Origin: Canna indica
Lineage: Eukaryota > Streptophyta > Magnoliopsida > Zingiberales > Cannaceae
Direction of reading: 5' to 3'
DNA length: 64,000 nt
NCBI GenBank assembly: GCA_034359265.1
Contig: CP136898.1
Location: 38,277,501 to 38,341,500 of the forward strand
Positions within the stretch are counted from its first letter, which is position 1; each line of letters opens with the position of its first letter. Below, in pieces: positions 56,420 through 64,000 of the stretch. The position numbers and the translations under genes were made by a program. Under the pieces are notes generated by a model, which searched no databases, was not told the DNA's origin, and saw nothing but the letters and a program-made list of their open reading frames with translations.

Positions 56420-59154
56420 TGTAAGATCCTAGATATTAATATTAGTTTTCCATTTATTTTGTGTGTTTATCAGCCTAGCGGGCTAGTCCAAGGTCGAGCC
56501 GAGTCGACTCATGGTCCGGTGCGAGCTTGCAAGCTCGGGTAAGTAGGAATATGAATTATGCAAATTCTTTTCCTACGTAGATGAATTCATTTAATTATTC
56601 CATTGCATGTGTTTGATTTATTTAATTATGTCGCATATGGGTGTGCATGTGGTTGATGCTTGTGTTTAGCATGGGATTAGATTAAGCTAAGGTGGGTTAA
56701 CGGGTTTGGATTTGGCTCAAGGCGGATGTGGGTTAAAGGAAGTTAGGGTTGGATTAGGTGGGGAAGGGATTATAAAATCCATCCCTTGGCATGCGGCTCC
56801 CTATTGGAGCCGCACAAGCCAGTTGGAGAGAAGAGAGGAGCCGCCCAAGCCGCCGCCCCTCCCTTCCCTCTTTTGGAGCTGCCGAGCAAGGCAACCGCCG
56901 CCATCAAGCTGCCAAGATCTCTTCCTCTTTCTCCCTCTACTTTGTTCCCCTCTCTTTGGAGGCCAAGCCGTCGGCTTGAAGCATTGGAGCCCCCCCCCTC
57001 TCCTTTTTTCTTGGTTGGATCCGAGCCGCCCCTTTTAGAGGACCCAAGCCGCCGCACCTTTGAGGCCGAATTTGGAGGCCACCGCTTGGAAGTTCTTCTC
57101 TAATTCATTTTCCTAATCAAGGTGAGTGGTTTTACCCCTCCTTTTCTCGGGTTTCTCTCGTGTTCTTGAGCCGATTTGGGCATTGTATTTGTTCTTGTGA
57201 TTTTTCGTTGAATCATGGGTTTTGATCGCTGAGTTCTTGTGTCGATTTGTGGGAGGAGGACCGAGACTTCCCCTTTGTGGCTCGGCAGCCCTAGGTTTAC
57301 CCTAGGGGTGCTCGGCCATGGTGGAAGAAGGGGTGCCCTCAAGGTGTTCGATGAAATGCCTAAGTGAAGGTTTTTGTTTATCTTGATATCTATGCCTTGA
57401 ATTGTTCATCAATTTAAATGCTTATAATGTTAATGCATGCTTGAAATTAAATCTGTGATTTTTTTGAAATTAATCATGTCTTTCAAAGATGAGATTTGAT
57501 CTTGATGACACGAGTGTTCTTGATATGAGTTCTTGATCACAAAGCTTGGTTCTTGTTTAATCTTGATGGTTGTAGTGCTTGTTAATCTTGTTTAACAAAT
57601 ATGGTTTTTGTGAGATTTATCTCAATGTTATAATTCTGATATGATGGTAAATTAAGGATTTAATTTTTGTGAATTTTCCTTGTTATGCTGAAAATCAATT
57701 ATGCTGAAAACTTCATGATGAATTATTGATTTAGGGCTGATTTTGAAATACTTGTTGTGGTGTGTATAGTTTACTGAACATAGTCGTGTAACCTATCGTT
57801 TTAACCAGAAAACATAGTCTGGATCCATAGGACACACTCTGGAAGTCAGATTCGACTCAGGTGCATCAGTTTGGGGCTCACAGTAAACCTAAAACAAAAC
57901 CCTAATCTTGGCAAATAAAAATTTTAATTGAATAATTAAAATTCAAGGGGTAGCATAATCTGTTAAGAGCCAACCAATTTAATGATATGCATGAAATAAA
58001 ACCTCATGGGTTTATGACATTACGGGTCTAGGAGTTGGGGTCGGTATTGAAGCGTTGAGACACTTTCCAATAAGGACACCCCTAAGACACCGTAGGAGAT
58101 ACTTGACTTAGGTCATGTTGCGCCATATCTTTATGAATGACGGAGAGGATCAGCATAGGAGCTGGATTGCGGGCTTGGCCCGGAAGGTTGTATGGTTAAT
58201 TTCCAACCTGTGTTTAAAGGAATAAGTTCGGATGGGCGAATCCCGTTTATTCCTACGCTATCTCTTTGGAACAAGTTCTAATGGGCAAATCCCAATTGTT
58301 CATGTGCTTCTTCATGGAACAAGTTCGGACGGGCAAATTCCGATTGTTCTTGAGTTTCTTTCAAGGAATAAGTTCGGACGGGCGAATCCCGATTGTTCCT
58401 TCGCGTCTCGTGGAGCAAGTTCGGACGGGCCAATCCCGATTGCTCCTGAGTTTATCTATATTAGGATAAGCTCGGATGGGCCAATCCCGATTATCCTAGT
58501 ATGTTTTGTTACCTTAGGGCATGGTACGCTTAGGCTTGTTGTACTTCACCGTTAGGGTGTTGGATGCCTTCAGGCATGTGGTGGTCAGATGGCCTATTAC
58601 CTAGTCACTCCCTTTTGACTTTTCCTGCTTGAGTCAGGTGTTTTGCATTATGCTTTATATCTATGTTTGGTTTCTCGTGGGGGTTGGTAGAATCGCTCAC
58701 TGAGTTCTTTAAACTCACCCGTTGTCATTTTTTTTTGTTTTGCAGAGCTTGAATGGTGAGGTGAGCTGGAGCACTTGGCGCGGCTGGAGGGCAGAGGAGC
58801 CACATTGATCTCATAGCAGTCCTAGTTAGGGGTCGTAGTCGAGTCTTTGGTAGTTGTCATGCACCTGTGTTGGTGATTTGGAGTTGTAGTCCATTGGGGA
58901 CGTTTATGTCTTTCATTTCAGATTTTATTTGTTAAAAAAAACTGTTGGTCTTTTATTCATTTTATTTCCGCGCTTGAACTTTTTTGATAAAAACTTTACT
59001 ATTTAAATGAAATATGTTTTGGTTTTTCTTTTATGATCAAAAGCTGTTTATTTCTTTCGTTAAATTTATCAGTTGGCATGTGCATGAGTTAGACTGCGGG
59101 GTATAGGCACATATACCATGACCGGTCACGTGACCCCGAGTTTCGGGCGTGACA
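56420..59154 (+). mobile_element. Long Gypsy (Tekay/Del-like) solo LTR, 2,735 bp
   Basis: TGTAAGATCC to CGGGCGTGACA, homologous to the copies at 17.4, 35.3 and 40.6 kb. Flanks GAAGT (56,415-56,419) and GAGGC (59,155-59,159) share three of five bases, a decayed TSD at best. The insertion point is proven by the gag sequence continuing on the other side (GQRS, then GMLKSRKRKVKC, as in element B). Pro/Ser-rich frames at 56,706-57,103 are not conserved in the other copies. Confidence 0.85.
58215..58500. repeat. Minisatellite of hairpin units, 6 copies
   Basis: Units of ~47-52 bp: ggaacaagttcggacgggc, then aatcccgattgttcc, the ends of each unit being complementary (ggaacaa/ttgttcc). Between units are variable t-rich spacers. 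The two + strand frames here (58,232 and 58,266) are repeat artefacts. Confidence 0.9.
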
Positions 59155-60134
59155 GAGGCATGCTTAAAAGTAGGAAAAGAAAAGTCAAGTGCTTCCTTTG
59201 CCAAGAGAAGGGATATATCAAGAAAAATTGTCCCTTTATGAGAAAGAAATCCAAGAAGGAGAAGAAAGTTTCAAATTTTACTTCGGAATCAAGTGGAGCC
59301 TCCTCATGTGATGACAATGAAGCCACCTCACAATTGTGCCTCATGGGTCTTAACGATGAGGTAAAGTCTTCCGCTTCTTATCATAATAGTGATTCTAGCA
59401 ATTGAAGCTCATTTAACATGTCTTATGATGAGTTAGTTGATGAATATAGAAAAATGTATGAATTGCTTATGAAAAAGAACAAGGAAATAAAGAAAATTAA
59501 AATGGAGAATTCTAAGCTTACTAGTCACTTGCATGCCTTAGAAGTTGAAAAGGAAAAATTGAACACTAGTATGCTTGATACATGCCATGATGATTTGAAG
59601 CTTGAAATTAAGGACTTAAAACATAGAAATGAAAAGTTAGAGATTGAAAATGATGAATTATTAAATAAGACTTCCAAAATTAGAAATGAAAATGAGAGCT
59701 TGAAAAATAGTTTAAAACTTAAGGGTAATGATTCTTCAAATGATTTCAAACTGGAAAATAAGAGTTTGAAAAATGAAAATTATTTGATGAGATCTCAATC
59801 TCATGCATTGCATAAGTCCATTAATGACTTGAAAAATGAGGTTGTTTTCTTGAGTAAGAAAACACATAATTTATCCAATGTTTCATCCTTTAGAAATTCT
59901 TGGAAGAAAAATGTTTTACTTAAGAATGCTCATGTCCATCATCCTTGTCATGTCAAGCATTCTAACATTAAATCTCTTGTCCATAATGAAAAGAAGAAAT
60001 TTAACAGACGTTGTTTTTGTTGTGGTGTTTATGGGCATGCCATCTTTGATTATGCTTTTAAAATGAACCCAAGTGTTGTGAATACACTTTGGGTACCTAA
60101 GCCCATTAACCCCTTAGGACCCAAAGGCATTTGA

Positions 60135-62999
60135 GTACCAAAGGTTTCTTATTCTCTTGTTGGGGGAGCAACCACAGAAGGGTGAGTTGATGATGGTTGA
60201 TGGGAGTTGCATGAGGACTTAAAGCTCCACCAAATCCAAGTTGCAACTTCGAATCTTATGGATGCCTTCGATATGAAGAATCGGCATCTAGTTAACTTGG
60301 TATCATCTCCCATGGTTATTTTATCTCATTAAAGTTGGAGTTCATGACACATGATTGATTCTAGTTGGTTTTATCCGCTCTCGATATATTTCTTGAAAAA
60401 TGATTTTTATTTTTGATTTCTAGTCTCTTCGGAGACTTACTTAGCCTATAACAGGCTCATGCGACATTGCAGTTCTAAATCGTAGTCTCATTGTGGCCAC
60501 TTTCAGTTTTCAACCGATAGGAAGGGTTGGAGATCTTACTTCTCAAAATTTCATATTTTGAGATCTCTCGATTCGTTTTGGTTTCATGACGATTCATTTT
60601 GAAACGAATTTGAAACTATTTAGCAAAGTAGACTTTGATATTGATAATTGATCCCTCTCTTTGCTACTTAGTTTGATAACTTGCTAGTAATTACATTTTC
60701 ATTATCCTACAAATGAATATTGCTTGCAAGTTATGATAAAATGGAAGACTATAGAAATTGAAAGGAAAAGACAAGTTTGGCAAAATTTCCAAGAATGAGG
60801 TATGAGTTTGATTATGCAAAAATCTTAGTATAATACTTAAATACTTGTGATATAATGACGTCTCTATATTCATGATTATTTTTTGCATGATAAATCTATG
60901 AAATTTCATGAGTAGGTAAAAGTTTGATAACTTAGGCAATTTCATGATATCTTGATTGAATGAAACTTGCTCTAGGTTGAAATTCATATTAGAGACCTCA
61001 TTTTTGAGTTAGTACTTGGTAAACATGTTTAGATAGACATATGACATGATTCTAGGAATTTAAACTTGAAAAGTCATGTGTAGATGAACAATGTGATAAC
61101 TAGATCACTTTAGGGGACTTATGCTTTGAAAAGTTTGACCCAAGTCAACAAATTAACTTGGACACTCTATTTTAAGTCCAAACTTCATAAACATGTTTAG
61201 GAATAGGTATGACATATTTCCATGTATTTAGAATGAAAAATTCATATGGATATGGATAAAATGACATAGAGACCATTTCATGATAACCTCTTTTGAAACA
61301 AGTTGACCCAAGTCAACAAATTGACTTAGAGGTTTCATTTTCAATCCATATTTCAGGAACATGTTTAGATTTACTCATGTTAGGTATCCATAGGTTTAAA
61401 TTTGAAAAGTCATGAGTAAATGTTAAGATTGATACTTAGCAAGTTTCATGATAACCAGCTTAGTTTTGAATGAAACCATGATAGGTTGATATTTTGACTT
61501 AAGGATATAATTTTTATTCCAAACTTGACATATACCCTTTACATGACCATTTTTTGGTGTCATAAAAGTTTGAATGAAAACTAAATACGTTTTGAAAAAA
61601 TAACTGAAAATTACAAAAATACCATTGAAACTTTCAACAAGTTCAGTTATTTTTAGAAAAATATAGAAAAATTATTTTTAACTGATTCTTGAAATTGCGC
61701 TTTCACTGAAAAATCTAGTTTCTTCAGTAAAAATTTCAAAAAGTTTCGTCATGAATATTATTTATAGTGGAATTTTGAAGTTGGATTTCAAAAATGCAAA
61801 TTGTATCATCCTCTTGAAATATCAATCTTTCCGATACTTTGATTTTTTGTCAAAAACTTCAAATAAAACTTTGTGCATACTATTTTGATTCCATTTCTGA
61901 TATCGTTCTCACTATTCTTTGAGTGAAATCATTTCTAAAAATGATTATGATATCTTGAGCGATATCCTAAAAATGAGTTTTTTGTTGAAATCAAGATAGG
62001 ATGAAAAATGAACTTAGAAATTTCATTTTAAGCCCAAACTTGACTCACATACTTAGATTCACTCATGTTAGGTGCCCAAGTGTCTAAGCTAGAGAATATA
62101 TGAGTAGACAGCAAAATTTGATACTTAGCCATTTTCATATTTTCATGCCCATTTCGAATGAAACTGTGCTAAGTTCATATTTTGACCAAATGATATTATT
62201 TTCATCTCAAACTTAATATACATGCTTTAAATGATCATACCTTTCTATCTAGAAAGTTTGGATGAAATATGGAAACGTTTTAAAAAAATGACTTATATTT
62301 ACGAAAATACCACTAGAACTCAATGAATTTTAGAAAAATGCTATAAAAAATTTCTTGTTGATTCTTGAATCTACATCTTCCTTGAAAAATCTAGTTTATG
62401 GCATAAAAGTTTCGAAAATCTTGAGTATGAATGTGATTTGATTTGGACTTTGAAACTTTAAAGTATCGTTCTTCCCAAATGCTCATTTCTCGATACTTTG
62501 GATTTTCGTCGAAATCTTTGAATGAGACCTCAAGTATGATGTTTGATTCATATTTTTGGTATCGCTCTCACTATTACCCGAGAAAAGTCGTTTCTAAAAT
62601 GGTTTTTGATATTTTGACCGATACTTGAAAATATTGATACTTGAGCTTATACATGATTTCTGAATTTAGACTTTAGTTATCACTCTTTGCTATCATGTAT
62701 GTTTAGTCTCATATCAAATATATATTTGGTTTTCATCCCTTTGGTTGAGATTTTCATATTTCTTGAAAAATAATTTTAGAGTCTCAACTTTGACTAGATT
62801 GACTTTTCTTGCCCTTTTTGATTGATGTCAAAATGGGGAGAAAAATATAGGTAAAATGGAAGAAAATATAGGAAAACCATGCATTTAGATAGGGGGAGTT
62901 TATTTTCATAGATATGCATGTTGATAGGGAGAGAAATCCCATGATTGATATCATTTGCGCTTTAATGAATATATTTTCTTAAGGATGTTTGTCATCATC
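60135..62999 (+). mobile_element. Element C non-coding internal region where pol should be
   Basis: About 2.9 kb with no retroelement protein, alignable with 26,434-28,459 of element B. The middle is built of diverged ~170-bp repeats: (a/g)aacatgttta occurs at 61,021, 61,190 and 61,358, and gacccaagtcaacaaatt at about 61,137 and 61,306. Towards the end it shares tatcgttcttcccaaatg and gattgatgtcaa with B. Confidence 0.82.
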
Positions 63000-63012
63000 A
63001 AAAAGGGGGAGA
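63000..63012 (+). other. Polypurine tract of element C
   Basis: AAAAAGGGGGAGA immediately before the 3' LTR; a textbook plus-strand priming site. Confidence 0.92.
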
Positions 63013-63013
63013 T

Positions 63014-64000
63014 TGTTGGCCTAAGGTTTTCAACCTTGGTCTTAATCTTGATTTTGATGATAACAAATATGAAACTAATGTTTCATTGAGAAATACTTTT
63101 AGGTTCCAAGTCGGTTAGCGCACGACATCCGCGATCGGAAAAATCAGAGAAATCAGCAAGGACGCTCGTTGACGCTCGGGATTAGACCGACGATTACCAG
63201 GAAATAGCAGAAAGCCTTCGGTCGCTCGGTTGGTCGACCGACGATTGACTGGCAAGCGGCCGACGATCGGTAATGGGCAAAAAATTCCCCGTTGCGAAGA
63301 GGGGAGTTCTCTCTTCTCTTCATGGTCTATAAATTCAAGACCATGAGAGCCTTCCTCCCTTGATCCATGATTCTATTGAGCCATTCTTGATCATTCCGAA
63401 GCCTTTCTCGAGCCATTTCCTTGCAAACCTTTGATCGATTCATCATTGAGGCATCAAGAGGAATTGGGATTCGTGTTTGGAGCTAAGTATTTATTGTATT
63501 ATTTATTTGCTCCATTGTGTGTGTATTTTGTAGTTTTTTTTCATTGTATATCACTTGTTTAAACCTAGGTTGCTAGGTTTTATTGAGTTGGTGGTTGTCT
63601 TGGTGTTAAGGCTTAAATCCACCATTGTAAACTTAGTTTACTAGGATTAGTTGAGTTGTCCCTTAGGTTGAGGTGGGAGAGTGCTCTCGGTAGGAAGGCG
63701 GGATACTTCCGGGTGTGGAAGTGCCTTCGGTTTGAGAACGGAGACTTTCCGGTATAAAGTTCTCATTGTAAGGAAACTAATTAATCTAGTTAAACTAGTT
63801 TGGAAATCCTAAGCGGGTTGCTTAGGCAGTGGAGTAGGCATTGGAGCCGAACCACTATAAATCATTGTGTTAGCGTTGTCTCTCTTGTGTTTGCTTAATT
63901 GTCTTATTTATTGCTTCCGCTTGTTATTTGAATTTGTGAATTGCCTAAGTAGTTTAAGAAAAGATTAAAATCGGAATTAGGCAAAAAGATTTAGATAACA
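63014..64000 (+). mobile_element. Element C 3' LTR, cut by the window end
   Basis: TGTTGGCCTAAGG onward, matching 54,342-55,950. It lacks the tatataacat block that the 5' LTR has (63,180-63,190 jumps straight to the palindrome block at 63,190-63,270). So the two LTRs of this element differ by a ~450-bp indel. TATA-like tctataaattc at 63,328-63,338. Confidence 0.9.

Larger units (their letters stand above)
56031..60134 (+). pseudogene. Copia gag remnant, element C, split by a solo LTR
   Basis: The start codon site is ATA (56,031) where element B has ATG. ESVASITPRFDESNFGLWKS and YIEPKENMNAWTQEQVKLFE follow, then the same deletion of the UBN2 core as in B, and LYDFAKTEEITTYVEGGDDN in another frame. 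The 2,735-bp solo LTR 56,420-59,154 interrupts it. Beyond are a knuckle CFLCQEKGYIKKNC (His changed to Tyr), an acidic/Ser-rich stretch, a stop at 59,403, and a long coiled coil (59,430-59,870, Lys/Glu/Asn heptads). A second knuckle CFCCGVYGHAIFDY (last Cys changed to Tyr) and LWVPKPINPLGPKG end it. No protease follows. Confidence 0.85.

Noticed and set aside
56706..57103. Overlapping Pro/Ser-rich frames of 95-110 residues on both strands
   Set aside because: Inside the long Gypsy solo LTR. GC-rich leader-like sequence, not conserved in the other LTR copies.
58232..58555. 107- and 67-residue frames with repeated SSDGPIPI
   Set aside because: Produced by the ~50-bp minisatellite in the LTR.

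Overview
The window is nuclear DNA of a flowering plant, most probably a monocot with a repeat-rich genome. Only one host gene is convincing: an intact, intronless brassinosteroid receptor kinase (BRI1) at about 7.3-10.7 kb on the + strand. Its island domain, the stretch before the membrane and the kinase tail read closer to the rice receptor as I remember it than to the Arabidopsis one. Its GC-rich codons stand out from AT-rich flanks. The species cannot be named from sequence alone.

Layout. 1-6.56 kb is scrambled debris of a Ty3/Gypsy element (Tat-like) on both strands, mixed with two other LTR fragments and a 32-bp minisatellite. 6.56-7.27 kb is the short promoter and CT-rich leader of BRI1. 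10.66-16.8 kb is AT-rich intergenic DNA with a 397-bp hAT-like element carrying a target-site duplication (TSD), an orphan cluster of four G-boxes, and a 629-bp foldback element. 16.8-45.2 kb is one nested retrotransposon stack. A Tat-like Gypsy element (5' LTR near 16.85 kb, 3' LTR ending near 45.19 kb) was split at its LTR/PBS junction by Copia element A. A carries a long Gypsy solo LTR in its 5' LTR and Copia element B in its gag. B carries a solo LTR in its gag and a 3.2-kb Copia pol fragment in its 3' LTR. The Gypsy gag is further cut by a 497-bp hAT element and a solo LTR, and its 3' tandem repeats by a PBS-bearing LTR insertion. 45.2-52.4 kb is a second Tat-like copy on the - strand with pol, split by another solo LTR. 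52.4-64 kb holds LTR fragments, a 249-bp tandem duplication, and Copia element C, which runs off the window and has a long solo LTR in its gag.

The most interesting mobile DNA is the family of elements B and C. They have LTRs, a PBS, a PPT and a gag remnant that lacks its middle, but no pol. In place of pol is 2-3 kb of conserved non-coding DNA built partly of ~170-bp repeats. They look like gag-only, non-autonomous (TR-GAG-like) retrotransposons. All element genes in the window are broken by stops, frameshifts or insertions. I found no tRNA, rRNA or CRISPR, and no evidence of an entirely new system.
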